A stretch of DNA of 64,000 nt. Source: Cellulomonas sp. C5510 (GTDB taxonomy: Bacteria; Actinomycetota; Actinomycetes; Actinomycetales; Cellulomonadaceae). The stretch spans positions 3,162,001 to 3,226,000 of the forward strand of contig NZ_CP081862.1 of NCBI RefSeq assembly GCF_019797765.1. Reading direction: 5' to 3'. The notes below the pieces were generated by a model, which ran no database searches, had not been told where the DNA came from, and was given only the letters and a program-made list of their open reading frames with translations. The translations under genes were made by a program, and so were the position numbers. Position 1 is the first letter of the stretch. Each line of letters starts with the position of its first letter. Shown here piece after piece: positions 45,725 to 55,460 of the stretch.

Positions 45725-46432
45725 TCAGCCGCCGGGCGACGCCGCCGCCGACGGGGCGACCAGCGCCACGGGGTACCGCTCCACGTCCACCACGTCCAGC
45801 GCGGCGAGGCCGTCCCGCACCGCCCTGGGGAGCGGGTCGCAGCCGGACCGCGGCAGCGGCACCCGGACGGCCGACCCGAGCGCGTCGACCAGCCACAGGT
45901 CGGAGCGCGCGGCCCCGCGGCTGCAGCGGTCCGGGCCGGGGTCGGACGCGGCTGCGGCGACGGGCGCAGCGAGCGCGGTGACCAGCGGCCCGACGTCGCC
46001 CTCGAGCCGGGTGGCCGTCACCGCGGCCCACCGCCCGGCCGCGTCGGTCAGGGTCTCCCCCGTGCTGCACAGGACGGCGGAGGCGACGGTGAACCCGTCG
46101 GGGAGGGGCGCCGGGTCCGGGACGTCGGGGTGCGGTGCACCGTCGTACGCGTCCGCGGCGAACCCGAGCGCGAGGAGCACCTGCGGTGCGAGGCAGTCGG
46201 GCGCGCGCGCCACGTCGGTCGTCGACGGCGGCGAAGCGACCGCGGACGACCTGACGGCGTCCGCGGCGGGGGAGGAGCACCCGGCGAGCGTCCCTCCGGC
46301 CGCGGCGGCGAGCAGCAGCGCCGAGACGGCGGCGAGCCGGCGGCGGACGGAGCGGCGCGGCGGCACCGCGTCGGCGTGCGCCTGCCTCCCGGACGGCCCG
46401 ACGGCGGGCGTGCGGGCATGAGGTGCCGTCAT
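45725..46432 (-). CDS. Putative lipoprotein of unknown function
   Basis: A 235-residue protein with a positively charged n-region (PPRRSVRRRLAA), a hydrophobic stretch and a lipobox LAGC with the lipidated cysteine at residue 52. The first 30 residues before the signal are long and Ala/Pro-rich, so the true start may be further in, but no clear internal start with a ribosome site is seen. The mature part has four cysteines that could pair (APDCLAP, VLCSTG, DRCSRG, SGCDPL). No domain is recognised. It is convergent with coaA. Confidence 0.7.
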   Translation of the reverse strand: MTAPHARTPAVGPSGRQAHADAVPPRRSVRRRLAAVSALLLAAAAGGTLAGCSSPAADAVRSSAVASPPSTTDVARAPDCLAPQVLLALGFAADAYDGAPHPDVPDPAPLPDGFTVASAVLCSTGETLTDAAGRWAAVTATRLEGDVGPLVTALAAPVAAAASDPGPDRCSRGAARSDLWLVDALGSAVRVPLPRSGCDPLPRAVRDGLAALDVVDVERYPVALVAPSAAASPGG

Positions 46433-46575
46433 GGTCCCCGCCCTTCGTCGCCCGTGCTGCCCTGGGACGGAGGACCGGGCTGCTGCCCGGCCTCCGTCGC
46501 TGGGGGCGACTCCGTCGTGGCCCGGGACGAGCCTAGGCGCGGCTCAGGCGGCGGACCGGCGCAGTGACCGGATCG

Positions 46576-47643
46576 TTAGCGAGCGGGACCGGATCGTTGC
46601 CGGGACGTGACCCGCGCGCCCATCTCGGCGGCGCCGGCTGCGAGCACGGCAGGCCTCACGGGCACGTCGGGGACCGGAGGGGACGCGACGGGCAGGCGCG
46701 ACGAACCGGCCGGGCGGCGAGGGCCCCCCGGATCGGCGGCCCCTCGGCCCGCGGCGTCCCGGTCGGCCGCTCCCGGCTCCGTCGCCCCCGGTCGCTGGGG
46801 CCCCGACGCCGTCCCTCCGGCTTCGGTCCCCCCGGCGACCACCCCGGAACCGGGCGGGGTCGGACCCTGCCCGCCCGCACCCTGCCCGCCCGGACCCGTC
46901 GCGCCCGCGTGGGCCGCACCGTGCTCGCGGGCGAGCGGCGCACCGCCCTCGCGGGCGCGGGACGCACCGGGCCCGTCCTCGGCGACCGGCGCGGACGCGA
47001 GGTCGACGGGGGCCGCGCCGACGGCCACACCGCGGCCCAGCCCCGTCCAGCGCCGCAGCACCCAGTCGATCGCCACACCGACCAGCGTGCCGACGACGAC
47101 ACCGGCCACGACCGCGATGAGCGGGTGCGACTCCAGCCACATGCCCGCGCCGACGCCGACGGCCGTGCCGTAGCCCGCCCAGGTGACGGCCGCCAGGGCC
47201 GTCAGCCCGACGAACCGCCGGCGCGGGTAGCCGAGGGCGCCCGCCGTCATGTTGACCGCCACCCGCCCCACGGGGATGTAGCGGGCCGCGAGGATGAACG
47301 AGGAGCCGCGGTGCTCCAGGGCGTGCTCGGCCCACGCGAGGGCCTTGCGCCCGCGCTCCGACCGGAAGACGCGCAGCCGGTGCACGTCGACCTGCGAGCC
47401 GATCGTGTACGCGATCTGGTCGCCGGCGAACGCCCCGAGCGCGCCGGCCAGCGCGATGAGCGCGAGGTTCGGGGCTCCGTGCGACACGGACAGGGACGCC
47501 AGGGCGATGACCACCGACTCGCTCGGGATCGGAGGGAAGAAGCCGTCGACCAGTGCGAACAGCGTCAGCGCCGGGTAGACCCACAGGGAGTCCGCCAGGG
47601 CGGGTATCCAGCTCTCGATCGAGCTGATCCAGTCCTGCAGCAC
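46576..47643 (-). CDS. DedA family membrane protein with a long disordered tail
   Basis: A 355-residue protein. Residues about 15-200 are a DedA/SNARE-associated (VTT) domain: FALVDGFFPPIPSESVVIAL, GALGAFAGDQIAYTIGS, and FILAARYIPVGRVAVNMTAGAL, which has the conserved F.R..P..R pattern. DedA proteins help maintain membrane potential and flip undecaprenyl phosphate or phospholipids. The last about 150 residues are Gly/Ala/Pro/Arg-rich and probably disordered, unusual for the family. The GTG at 47643 gives a good N-terminus. Downstream (45.7-46.4 kb) is the lipoprotein on the same strand. Confidence 0.85.
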   Translation of the reverse strand: MLQDWISSIESWIPALADSLWVYPALTLFALVDGFFPPIPSESVVIALASLSVSHGAPNLALIALAGALGAFAGDQIAYTIGSQVDVHRLRVFRSERGRKALAWAEHALEHRGSSFILAARYIPVGRVAVNMTAGALGYPRRRFVGLTALAAVTWAGYGTAVGVGAGMWLESHPLIAVVAGVVVGTLVGVAIDWVLRRWTGLGRGVAVGAAPVDLASAPVAEDGPGASRAREGGAPLAREHGAAHAGATGPGGQGAGGQGPTPPGSGVVAGGTEAGGTASGPQRPGATEPGAADRDAAGRGAADPGGPRRPAGSSRLPVASPPVPDVPVRPAVLAAGAAEMGARVTSRQRSGPAR

Positions 47644-47927
47644 GTGTCATCAGCTCCTGGGTCGTGACGGGTGTCGTCGGCACCGGCGGGCCGCGAGGAC
47701 GATGTCCACGCTAGGCAGCCGCCTCCCGGCGCGACATGGGGGACACCCCCGAGTCCCCCCTGGTCCTCCCCCCATGCTTCCCCGGAGCGGCGCCCCCCGG
47801 CATCGCCCCGCGGACCGACTTCCGTCCGCTCCGGGTCCCCCTCACGACGGACCCGGAGCACCAGTGCACCACGCACCACCGACAGGGGTCACGGCCGTGG
47901 CGTGACCGTCGTGTGAACGGGCGGGGC

Positions 47928-48635
47928 TCAGCCCTCGAGCGGGAAGCCGAGCGTGCGCGCCGCCTCCGAGGGACGCGGCTCGGAGGCCCAGTGCGCGCCG
48001 AGCTCGTCGGTGGCCGACAGCGACCGCAGGTGAGCGCGGTCCAGGTAGAGCGTCCCGTTCAGGTGGTCCGTCTCGTGCTGCACGATCCGCGCGGGCCAAC
48101 CCTGGACGACCTCGTCGAGGGGGGCGCCGAGCTCGTCCACGCCCGTGAGCCGCAGCTGTCGCAGCCGCGGCACGACCGCCTGGTACCCGGTCACGCTCAG
48201 GCAGCCCTCGTAGAACGCCACGTGCTCCGGATGCTCGCCCGGCACCGGCCCGTACGCCGGGTTGACCAGGACGCGGAACGGCAGCTGCGGCCGCTCCCGC
48301 ACCGTGCCCGACTCGGTGCCCGCGGCACCCGGGTCCGCGAGCACCGCCAGGGCGAGGGGCAGCCCGATCTGCGGCGCGGCGAGCCCGACGCCGGGCGCGG
48401 CGTGCATCGTGCGGCGCATGACGCCGACGAGTGCGTCGAGCGTGCCGGCGTCGAGCTGACCGTCGTACGGCACCGCCCGCATCCGCAGCGCTGGGTGGCC
48501 GGCCTGGACGATCGGCACGGTGCCGCCGGGCGCCGCCTCCGCGGCCTCGAGCAGCAGGCCGACGCGCTCCCGGACCAGGGACGCGGGCCACCGCGCCGCG
48601 GGGACCGCACCCGGCCCGGTCGGCACCGTCGGCAC
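47928..48635 (-). CDS. def: Peptide deformylase
   Basis: A 235-residue metal-dependent hydrolase that removes the N-formyl group from new proteins. All three family motifs are there: GVGLAAPQIG, EGCLSVTGY with the metal cysteine, and IVQHETDHLNGTLY with the two metal histidines and catalytic glutamate. The N-terminal extension of about 40 residues is typical of actinobacterial forms. Start GTG 48635, two bases after the glmM stop; another GTG at 48626 is equally possible. It is probably co-transcribed with glmM. The 284-bp gap after its upstream-side neighbour (47644-47927) holds nothing I recognise. Confidence 0.92.
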   Translation of the reverse strand: MPTVPTGPGAVPAARWPASLVRERVGLLLEAAEAAPGGTVPIVQAGHPALRMRAVPYDGQLDAGTLDALVGVMRRTMHAAPGVGLAAPQIGLPLALAVLADPGAAGTESGTVRERPQLPFRVLVNPAYGPVPGEHPEHVAFYEGCLSVTGYQAVVPRLRQLRLTGVDELGAPLDEVVQGWPARIVQHETDHLNGTLYLDRAHLRSLSATDELGAHWASEPRPSEAARTLGFPLEG

Positions 48636-48637
48636 GG

Positions 48638-49987
48638 TCAGAGCGCCAGCCGGTCGCGCACCACGTCGGCGAGCTGCGACGCGACGCGGTCCGCGTCGTC
48701 CTGCGTTCCCGCCTCCACCATGACCCGCACGAGCGGCTCGGTCCCGGACGACCGCAGCAGCACACGACCGGTCGACCCGAGCGCCGCCTGCGCCGCGCTC
48801 ACCGCGGCGGCGACCTGCTCGTCCGTGGCGGCACGGGCCTTGTCGACGCCGGGCACGTTCACCAGCGTCTGCGGCAGCCGCCGCACGACGGCGGCGAGCT
48901 CGCTGAGCTTCTGCCCGGTGGCGGCGACGCGCGAGGCGAGCTGCAGCGCGGTGAGGGTGCCGTCGCCCGTCGTCGCGTGGTCCGCCAGGATGACGTGCCC
49001 GGACTGCTCACCTCCGAGGCTGTAGCCGTGCGCGCGCATCGCCTCGAGCACGTAGCGGTCGCCGACCGCCGTCTCGACGGTGCGCACCCCGGCGGCCTGC
49101 ATGGCCAGGCGCAGGCCGAGGTTGCTCATGACGGTGACGACCAGCGTGTCGTGGGCCAGGGCGCCGCGGTCCCGCAGGTCGAGAGCCAGCACCCCCATGA
49201 TCTGGTCGCCGTCGACCAGGGCCCCGGTGTGGTCGACCGCGAGGCAGCGGTCCGCGTCGCCGTCGAACGCCACGCCGAGGTCGGCCCCCGAGGCGACGAC
49301 CGCCGCCTGGAGCTGCTCGGGGTGCGTGGACCCGCACGCCTCGTTGATGTTGCGGCCGTCGGGCGAGGCGTTGATCACGACCACGTCGGCGCCCGCGGCC
49401 CGCAGCGCCGCCGGCCCGACCTCGCTGGCCGCGCCGTTCGCGCAGTCGACGGCGACGCGCAGCCCGGTCAGGCCGTGCCCGATGGTCGAGACCAGGTGCT
49501 CGATGTACTGCTCGCCCGCGCGGCCGGTGTCGGAGCGGATGCGCCCGACGTCCGCGCCCACGGGACGCTCCCAGTCCTCCCGCAGGCGCTGCTCGATGGC
49601 GTCCTCCAGCTCGTCGTCGAGCTTGTGGCCGCCGCGCGCGAGGAACTTGATCCCGTTGTCCGGCATCGGGTTGTGCGACGCCGACAGCACGACGCCCAGG
49701 TCGACGTCCAGCGCACCCGTGAGGTGCGCGACGGCCGGCGTCGGCAGCACGCCGACGTTCAGCACGTCGACGCCCGCGCTCGCGAGGCCCGCGGCCACGG
49801 CGGCGGACAGGAACTCCCCCGACGCGCGCGGGTCACGGCCCACGACGGCCCGCGGCCGGTGGCCGGCGAACTCCCCGCGCGACGCCAGCACGTGCGCCGC
49901 GGCGACGGACAGGTCGAGCGCGACCTCCGCCGTGACGTCCCGGTTGGCCAGTCCTCGCACCCCGTCGGTGCCGAACAGTCGTCCCAT
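48638..49987 (-). CDS. glmM: Phosphoglucosamine mutase
   Basis: A 449-residue alpha-D-phosphohexomutase that converts glucosamine-6-P to glucosamine-1-P, downstream of GlmS. It starts [18 protein letters not shown], has the phosphoserine loop [16 protein letters not shown] (S104), the metal loop [14 protein letters not shown], the sugar-binding [11 protein letters not shown] and the phosphate-binding [15 protein letters not shown]. The ATG at 49987 has AAGGGG nine bases upstream. It lies after a strong terminator closing rplM-rpsI and is coupled to def. Confidence 0.97.
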   Translation of the reverse strand: MGRLFGTDGVRGLANRDVTAEVALDLSVAAAHVLASRGEFAGHRPRAVVGRDPRASGEFLSAAVAAGLASAGVDVLNVGVLPTPAVAHLTGALDVDLGVVLSASHNPMPDNGIKFLARGGHKLDDELEDAIEQRLREDWERPVGADVGRIRSDTGRAGEQYIEHLVSTIGHGLTGLRVAVDCANGAASEVGPAALRAAGADVVVINASPDGRNINEACGSTHPEQLQAAVVASGADLGVAFDGDADRCLAVDHTGALVDGDQIMGVLALDLRDRGALAHDTLVVTVMSNLGLRLAMQAAGVRTVETAVGDRYVLEAMRAHGYSLGGEQSGHVILADHATTGDGTLTALQLASRVAATGQKLSELAAVVRRLPQTLVNVPGVDKARAATDEQVAAAVSAAQAALGSTGRVLLRSSGTEPLVRVMVEAGTQDDADRVASQLADVVRDRLAL

Positions 49988-50085
49988 CAACGGGCCCCTT
50001 CGTCGTCGGCCGCTGCTCGCGGACCCCTGCATCGTGCCAGAGCGTGCCGCACCGACACGCCGCGTGCCCGCGGTGGGCACGCAGA

Positions 50086-50129
50086 ACGGCCGATGGCCCC
50101 GGGGGTCGGACCCCGGGGCCATCGGCCGT
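50086..50129. terminator. Terminator after rpsI
   Basis: A perfect 19-bp stem (50086-50104 with 50111-50129), six-base loop, starting 12 bases after the rpsI stop. It shares the 13-base core GGGCCATCGGCCG with the xfp terminator. Confidence 0.85.
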
Positions 50130-50140
50130 GGCTGAACGGA

Positions 50141-50629
50141 TCAGCGCTTCGAGTACTGCGGCGCCTTGCGGGCCTTCTTGAGACCGGCCTTCTTGCGCTC
50201 CACCACGCGGGCGTCGCGGGTCAGGAACCCGGCCTTCTTGAGCGCCGGGCGGTTGTGCTCGGCGTCGATGGCGTTGAGCGCGCGGGCGATGCCCAGGCGC
50301 AGCGCACCGGCCTGGCCGGTCACGCCGCCGCCGCTGATGCGGGCGATGACGTCGAAGCGACCCTCGACGTCGACCAGCTTCAGCGGGGAGTTCACGAGCT
50401 GCTGGTGCACCTTGTTCGGGAAGTACTCCTCGAGGGTGCGGCCGTTGATCTTCCACTGGCCGGTGCCGGGCACCAGGCGCACGCGGGCGATCGCCTCCTT
50501 GCGGCGGCCCAGGGCCTGGCCGGGAGCCGTCAGGCTCTGCCCGCGGCCAGCCGGCGCGCTGGTCTCGGAGGTGTAGCTGCTGGGCGTCTCGCCGCCCTCA
50601 AGGTCGATGTCGACCGTGGTCTCGGCCAC
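50141..50629 (-). CDS. rpsI: 30S ribosomal protein S9
   Basis: A 162-residue ribosomal protein. The core [20 protein letters not shown] (from about residue 41) and the conserved [19 protein letters not shown] are present, and it ends with the invariant SKR tail that reaches the P-site tRNA. The N-terminal 38 residues are an acidic/Ser-rich extension common in actinobacteria. Start GTG 50629. It follows rplM by 41 bases in the usual L13-S9 operon. Confidence 0.97.
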   Translation of the reverse strand: MAETTVDIDLEGGETPSSYTSETSAPAGRGQSLTAPGQALGRRKEAIARVRLVPGTGQWKINGRTLEEYFPNKVHQQLVNSPLKLVDVEGRFDVIARISGGGVTGQAGALRLGIARALNAIDAEHNRPALKKAGFLTRDARVVERKKAGLKKARKAPQYSKR

Positions 50630-50670
50630 TGGTGTGTCCTCGCGTCCTGTCTCGGATGTCCTCGCGGGCG

Positions 50671-51117
50671 TCAGCCCTGCGCGACCTGGGTGATCTCGAA
50701 GGGCTTCGGCTGCTGGGCGGCGTGCGGGTGCTCGGCACCCGCGTAGACCTTCAGCTTGGAGAGCTGCTGGCGGGCCAGCGAGGTCTTCGGGAGCATGCCG
50801 CGCACGGCCTTCTCGACCGCACGCTCGGGGTGCTTGGCGAGCAGGTCGGAGTACGCGACGGCCCGCAGACCGCCCGGGTAGCCGGAGTGGCGGTACGCGA
50901 GCTTGGCCTCGCGCTTGTTGCCGGTCAGCGCGACCTTGTCCGCGTTGATGACGATGACGAAGTCGCCGCCGTCCACGTGGGGGGCGAAGGTCGCCTTGTG
51001 CTTGCCACGCAGCAGCGTGGCGACGTGGGTGGCCAGGCGACCCAGGACGACGTCGGTCGCGTCGATGACGTACCAGTTCCGCTGGACGTCGCCGGGCTTC
51101 GGGGTGTACGTGCGCAC
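50671..51117 (-). CDS. rplM: 50S ribosomal protein L13
   Basis: A 148-residue ribosomal protein with [40 protein letters not shown] and [21 protein letters not shown]. The GTG at 51117 ([11 protein letters not shown]) is the usual actinobacterial start and has GAAGG about eight bases ahead. A clear promoter 148 bases upstream leaves a leader long enough for L13-type autoregulation. Confidence 0.97.
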   Translation of the reverse strand: MRTYTPKPGDVQRNWYVIDATDVVLGRLATHVATLLRGKHKATFAPHVDGGDFVIVINADKVALTGNKREAKLAYRHSGYPGGLRAVAYSDLLAKHPERAVEKAVRGMLPKTSLARQQLSKLKVYAGAEHPHAAQQPKPFEITQVAQG

Positions 51118-51264
51118 GGTCGTTGCCTTCTCTATGTCTCTGACTGTGTCCACGGCAATCCCGTAGAAGCCGGGGTCAGCCGATGAGTACCGTCCGTGCG
51201 CCCTCCGCGGACCGGTGAGTGGGAACGCACCAGGTCGACGCAGACGAACGCACAACGACTCACC

Positions 51265-51293
51265 AGGGTAGCCGCCGCCGCCGGGCCGGTCAA
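51265..51293 (-). promoter_or_regulatory. rplM promoter
   Basis: On the minus strand TTGACC (51293-51288) and TACCCT (51270-51265) are 17 bases apart. Transcription would start near 51258, leaving about 140 bases of leader. Confidence 0.7.
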
Positions 51294-51319
51294 AGCGGCC
51301 TGGGTCACCCGACGGCGGC

Positions 51320-53014
51320 TCAGCGCGCCCGGGCCACGCGGCCCGCGTCCCACACGGGCTCCGGCGTCTCGACCACCGCGCCGTCCTCGCCGAACACGAG
51401 GAACCGGTCGAACCCGCGGGCGAACCAGCGGTCGTGCGTCACGGCGAGCACGGTGCCCTCGAACGCCGCCAGCCCGGCCTCGAGCGCCTCCGCGGAGTGC
51501 AGGTCGAGGTTGTCGGTCGGCTCGTCGAGCAGCAGCAGGGTCGCGCCGCCCAGCTCGAGCAGGAGGATGTGGAACCGGGCCTGCTGGCCGCCGGACAGCG
51601 TCTCGTACCGCTGCTCGGCCGAGGCCACCAGCTCGTACCGGTCGAGCGCCTTGCTCGCGGGCTCCCGGCCCATGCCCGGCCGCCGGCCCTCGCCGCGGTG
51701 CAGGATCTCCAGCAGGGTGCGGCCGGCGAACGCCGCGTCCTGCGCGTGCTGCCGGTTCTGCGCGAAGAACCCGGGGACGACCCGCGAGCCGAGCCGGGCG
51801 ACGCCGGTGTGCGTGACGGGGTCGACCGGGGGCTCACCCTCGGACGGCGCCTGCTCGGGCTGCGGGTCGGTCCCGCCGGCCGCGAGCAGCCGCAGGAAGT
51901 GCGACTTGCCCGACCCGTTCGACCCGAGCACGGCGACGCGCTCGCCGAACCACACCTCGAGGTCGAACGGTCGCATCAGCCCCGTGAGCTCGAGCTGCTC
52001 CGCGACGACCGCGCGCTTGGCCGTCCGCCCGCCCCTCAGACGCACCCGGACGTGCTGGTCGTGCGCCACCACCTCCGGCGGGCCGGCCTCCTCGAACTTG
52101 CGCAGCCGCGTCTGGGCGGCCGAGTAGCGCGACGCCAGGCCGTCGTTGAACGCGGCCTTCGTCTTGAGGGTGTTCACCAGCGTGATGAGCTTGGCGTGCT
52201 CCTCGTCCCAGCGGCGGGCCAGCTCGGCCAGCCGCTCGCGCCGGGCCTCGCGGGCCTCGGTGTACGTGGTGAACGTGCCGCCGTGCACCCACACGGTCGC
52301 CCCGGTGCGCGCGGGCTCCAGCGTGGCGACGTGCGTGGGGACCCGGGAGAGCAGCTCCCGGTCGTGGCTGACGAGCAGCACCGTCTTCGGGCTCTCCAGC
52401 AGCCGCTGCTCCAGCCAGCGCTTGGTCGGCACGTCCAGCGCGTTGTCCGGCTCGTCGAGCAGCAGCACCTCCTGCGGGCCGCGCAGCAGCGCCTCCAGCA
52501 CCAGCCGCTTCTGCTCCCCGCCGGACAGGGTCCGCACGCTGCGGTGCTGCGCCCGGTCGAACGGGATCGACAGGACGGCGTCCGTCACGCGGTCCCAGTC
52601 CGCCTCGACCTCGTAGCCGCCGACGTCCGCCCAGTCCGCGAGCGCCTGCGCGTACCGCATCTGCGCGGGCTCGTCGTCGACCTCCATCATGAGCAGCTCG
52701 GCGGCCGTCAGCTCCGCCGCCGCGGCCCCGACCGCGCCGGTGGCCAGCGACGCGAGCAGGTCCCGCACCGAGCGGTCGTCGGCGATGCGGCCCACGTCCT
52801 GCCGCATCACGCCCAGCCCGCCGGTGCGCACCACCGCGCCGTCGTGCGGCTGCTCGTCGCCCGCCACGATGCGCAGCAGCGTCGACTTGCCGGCGCCGTT
52901 CGGCCCGACCAGCGCCGTGCGCTGCCCCTCGCCGACCCGCAGGTCCACGCCGCCCAGCAGCGGCCGCCCGTCCGGGAGCACGTAGCGCACGTCGTGCACC
53001 TCGAGATGACCCAT
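51320..53014 (-). CDS. ABC-F family ATPase
   Basis: A 564-residue soluble protein with two ATPase domains and no membrane part. Domain 1 has [31 protein letters not shown] and [13 protein letters not shown]; domain 2 has [31 protein letters not shown] and [14 protein letters not shown]. The linker (about 245-300) is charged and helical ([24 protein letters not shown]), as in ABC-F proteins that act on ribosomes, either as translation factors or in antibiotic resistance. Which of these applies cannot be told. The ATG at 53014 may be leaderless. It lies on the rplM strand but has its own promoter space. Confidence 0.9.
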   Translation of the reverse strand: MGHLEVHDVRYVLPDGRPLLGGVDLRVGEGQRTALVGPNGAGKSTLLRIVAGDEQPHDGAVVRTGGLGVMRQDVGRIADDRSVRDLLASLATGAVGAAAAELTAAELLMMEVDDEPAQMRYAQALADWADVGGYEVEADWDRVTDAVLSIPFDRAQHRSVRTLSGGEQKRLVLEALLRGPQEVLLLDEPDNALDVPTKRWLEQRLLESPKTVLLVSHDRELLSRVPTHVATLEPARTGATVWVHGGTFTTYTEAREARRERLAELARRWDEEHAKLITLVNTLKTKAAFNDGLASRYSAAQTRLRKFEEAGPPEVVAHDQHVRVRLRGGRTAKRAVVAEQLELTGLMRPFDLEVWFGERVAVLGSNGSGKSHFLRLLAAGGTDPQPEQAPSEGEPPVDPVTHTGVARLGSRVVPGFFAQNRQHAQDAAFAGRTLLEILHRGEGRRPGMGREPASKALDRYELVASAEQRYETLSGGQQARFHILLLELGGATLLLLDEPTDNLDLHSAEALEAGLAAFEGTVLAVTHDRWFARGFDRFLVFGEDGAVVETPEPVWDAGRVARAR

Positions 53015-53100
53015 GGGGCCGATCGTCCCAGGTGCAGGGGCCCACCCCAAGCCGATTCCGTGCGGTGGCAGCGGGCGGGCGGCGGTGCCACGCTCGTTCC

Positions 53101-53520
53101 ATGACCGAGAACACCCCTGCCACGAGCACCGACGCCGCCACCGGGGCCGAGGGCGACGCCGACCAGCTGCCCGAGGAGGACACGCTGCTCGACCGCGGCG
53201 TCGACGACCTGCTGGACGAGGGCTACTCCCCGCCGGAGCGGCCCCGGCCGGCGTCCGCGCACTGGGGCGAGACGCCCTGGGAGGAGTCCCGCGGCGAGAC
53301 GCTCGACCAGCGCGTCGCCCAGGAGGAGCCGGACGTGTGGGACGACCCGGACCGGGCGCCGGACCCCTCGCGCGAGCCCGGCCGCGCCGGCCGCCTGCTC
53401 GAGGACGACGACGCCGTGGAGTCCGGCGGCAACGACCAGTTCGCGATCGACGCGGGCGTGGACGGCGGCGCCGCGAGCGCCGAGGAGGCCGCGGTCCACG
53501 TCGTCGACGAGGAAGACTGA
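53101..53520 (+). CDS. DUF5709 family acidic protein
   Basis: A 139-residue acidic, low-complexity actinobacterial protein. DTLLDRGVDDLLDEGYSPPE and HWGETPWEESRGETLDQRVA are the DUF5709 hallmarks; the end is NDQFAIDAGVDGGAASAEEA. No catalytic motif; function unknown. The ATG at 53101 has no clear ribosome site. It is divergent from the ABC-F gene and convergent with truA. Confidence 0.85.
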   Translation: MTENTPATSTDAATGAEGDADQLPEEDTLLDRGVDDLLDEGYSPPERPRPASAHWGETPWEESRGETLDQRVAQEEPDVWDDPDRAPDPSREPGRAGRLLEDDDAVESGGNDQFAIDAGVDGGAASAEEAAVHVVDEED

Positions 53521-53599
53521 CCTCCGCACCGCCCAGCCGGTCGCGCGACCGGCGGCGCGTGGCGGCGCCCCGGCGGCCGCACCGGGTCCCCCGGCGGTG

Positions 53600-54583
53600 T
53601 CAGGCCCCCCGCAGCGGGTGCCGGTCGACGTCGTCCGCCGAGCGCGGCGCGCGCGTCCGGAGCTGCCGGGCGGCGAGCTCGTCGTCCGGCGGGTAGACGA
53701 CCTCCTCCAGGGTGAGCCCTCGCGCGGCGACGACGGCCCCGCCCGGGTCCCGGCGGCCGCCGACGAGCAGCTCCGCCGGCCAGCCGACCGGGCGCCGCCC
53801 CTCCCCGACGGCCAGGCTCGCGCCGACCAGCGCCCGCACCATCGAGTGGCAGAACGCGTCCGCGCGGACGGTCGCGACGACCAGGCCCGCGTCCGGGCCC
53901 GAGGACGGGCGCTCCCACGTCAGCTCGTCGAGCGTGCGGATGGTCGTGGCCCCCGGGCGCGGCTTGCAGTACGCCGCGAAGTCGTGCCGCCCGAGCACCT
54001 GCTGCGCAGCGGCGTGCATCGCGTCGACGTCGAGCGGCCGGCGCGTCCACAGCACGTGGTGCCGGCGCAGCGGGTCGCGCAGAGCCGGGTCGTCGCAGAC
54101 GCGGTAGGCGTAGCGACGCGCGACGGCGGAGAACCGGGCGTCGAACCCGCCGGGGGCCTCGCGCACGGCGGTCGCGACGACGTCGTCCGGCAGCACACCG
54201 CCGAGCCGCGTCAGCAGCGACTGCGCCGGCGTGCGGTCCGAGCGGCCCGGGACCGCCGCCCACGCGCCCGCGGGGACGTCCACGTGCAGCACCTGGCCCC
54301 GCGCGTGCACCCCGGCGTCGGTGCGCCCCGCGACGGTCACGCGCGGCGGCGGGTCCCCCCGGTGCTCCGCGCGCAGCACCAGCGCCAGGCCGTCCTCGAC
54401 CACGCCCTGCACCGTGCGCAGCCCGGGCTGCCGCGCCCAGCCGGCGAAGTCGGTGCCGTCGTACGCGAGGTCGATCCGGACGCGGACGGGAGCAGCGGCT
54501 GCGTCGCACGGGGCCGGCTGCGGGGACGCGTCGGGCTGGTCGGGCGTGCGGCGCTGGTCGTGCTGGTGGGGCTCGTCGGGCAC
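53600..54583 (-). CDS. truA: tRNA pseudouridine(38-40) synthase
   Basis: A 327-residue enzyme making pseudouridine in tRNA anticodon arms. It has [19 protein letters not shown], the catalytic-aspartate motif [15 protein letters not shown] (D89), [11 protein letters not shown] and [15 protein letters not shown]. An N-terminal extension of 33 residues precedes the domain. The GTG at 54583 follows TACGCT by six bases, suggesting a leaderless message. In many actinobacteria truA follows rplQ directly; here a ROK kinase and a hydrolase lie between. Confidence 0.95.
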   Translation of the reverse strand: MPDEPHQHDQRRTPDQPDASPQPAPCDAAAAPVRVRIDLAYDGTDFAGWARQPGLRTVQGVVEDGLALVLRAEHRGDPPPRVTVAGRTDAGVHARGQVLHVDVPAGAWAAVPGRSDRTPAQSLLTRLGGVLPDDVVATAVREAPGGFDARFSAVARRYAYRVCDDPALRDPLRRHHVLWTRRPLDVDAMHAAAQQVLGRHDFAAYCKPRPGATTIRTLDELTWERPSSGPDAGLVVATVRADAFCHSMVRALVGASLAVGEGRRPVGWPAELLVGGRRDPGGAVVAARGLTLEEVVYPPDDELAARQLRTRAPRSADDVDRHPLRGA

Positions 54584-54589
54584 GCCCCG

Positions 54590-54620
54590 AGCGTACGGGT
54601 CGCCGTCCCTGCCCTACGGT
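54590..54620. promoter_or_regulatory. Face-to-face -10 boxes of truA and the ROK kinase gene
   Basis: TACGCT on the minus strand (54595-54590) is six bases before the truA GTG; TACGGT on the plus strand (54615-54620) is six bases before the kinase GTG at 54627. Only 43 bases separate the two start codons, so each -35 region falls on the other gene's -10. Confidence 0.5.
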
Positions 54621-54626
54621 GGTCCG

Positions 54627-55460
54627 GTGGCCGTGCCCCCGGAGTCCTCGCCCGCGCTCCCGGCGTCCCCGCGCCCGGCGCGCTCCCCCGGCGCGGCGCC
54701 CGCGCCGGCCACGCCGTACACGCTCGCCGTCGACTGCGGGGGTGGCGGCATCAAGGCATCCGTCCTCGACGCGTCGGGGACGCTGCACGCCCCGGCGGTG
54801 CGGGTGCCGACCCCCTACCCGCTGCCGCCCGAGCGGCTGGTCGCCACGATCGCGGAGATCGCGGGTCGGCTGCCGGCGGCCGACCGCGCCACGATCGGCA
54901 TGCCGGGCATGATCCGCCACGGCGTGGTCGTGGCGACCCCGCACTACGTGACGCGCTCGGGGCCGCACACCCGGGTCGACCCGGAGCTGGTCGCCGCCTG
55001 GGCCGGCTGCGACATCCGCGCGGCCCTCGAGGCACGGCTCGGTGTGCCGTCGCTCGTGCTGAACGACGCGGAGGTGCACGGCGCCGGCGTCGTGTCGGGC
55101 ACGGGCGTCGAGCTGGTGCTGACGCTCGGCACCGGGCTGGGGTCCGCGCTGTTCGACGGCGGCCGGCTCGCCCCGCACCTGGAGTGGTCGCACGCCCCGG
55201 TCCGCCGCCTGACCACGTACGACGAGTACATCGGGCAGATCCAGCGCGCCCGGCTCGGCGACGCGCTGTGGTCGCGGCGGGTGCGGCAGGTCGTCGAGGG
55301 ACTGCGCCCCGTGGTCCTGTGGGACCGGCTGTACCTCGGCGGGGGCAACTCGCGGCGCATCACCCCCCAGGTGCTCGCCCGGCTCGGGGACGACGTGGTC
55401 GTCGTCCCGAACCAGGCGGGCATCGTCGGCGGAGTGCGCGCCTGGCAGCTCGGGGTCTAG
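54627..55460 (+). CDS. ROK family sugar kinase, probable polyphosphate glucokinase
   Basis: A 277-residue ROK protein. After a Pro/Ala-rich N-terminus of about 33 residues, LAVDCGGGGIKASVLDASG is the phosphate-binding loop (usually DIGGSGIKGA), then IGMPGMIRHGVV, VLNDAEVHGAGV (catalytic aspartate) and LTLGTGLGSALFDGG. LEWSHAPVRRLTTYDEYIG corresponds to the glucose-binding region. The set is closest to the actinobacterial polyphosphate/ATP glucokinases, but the nucleotide donor cannot be fixed by eye. Start GTG 54627. Its TAG stop overlaps the stop of the convergent hydrolase in a CTAG. Confidence 0.8.
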   Translation: MAVPPESSPALPASPRPARSPGAAPAPATPYTLAVDCGGGGIKASVLDASGTLHAPAVRVPTPYPLPPERLVATIAEIAGRLPAADRATIGMPGMIRHGVVVATPHYVTRSGPHTRVDPELVAAWAGCDIRAALEARLGVPSLVLNDAEVHGAGVVSGTGVELVLTLGTGLGSALFDGGRLAPHLEWSHAPVRRLTTYDEYIGQIQRARLGDALWSRRVRQVVEGLRPVVLWDRLYLGGGNSRRITPQVLARLGDDVVVVPNQAGIVGGVRAWQLGV

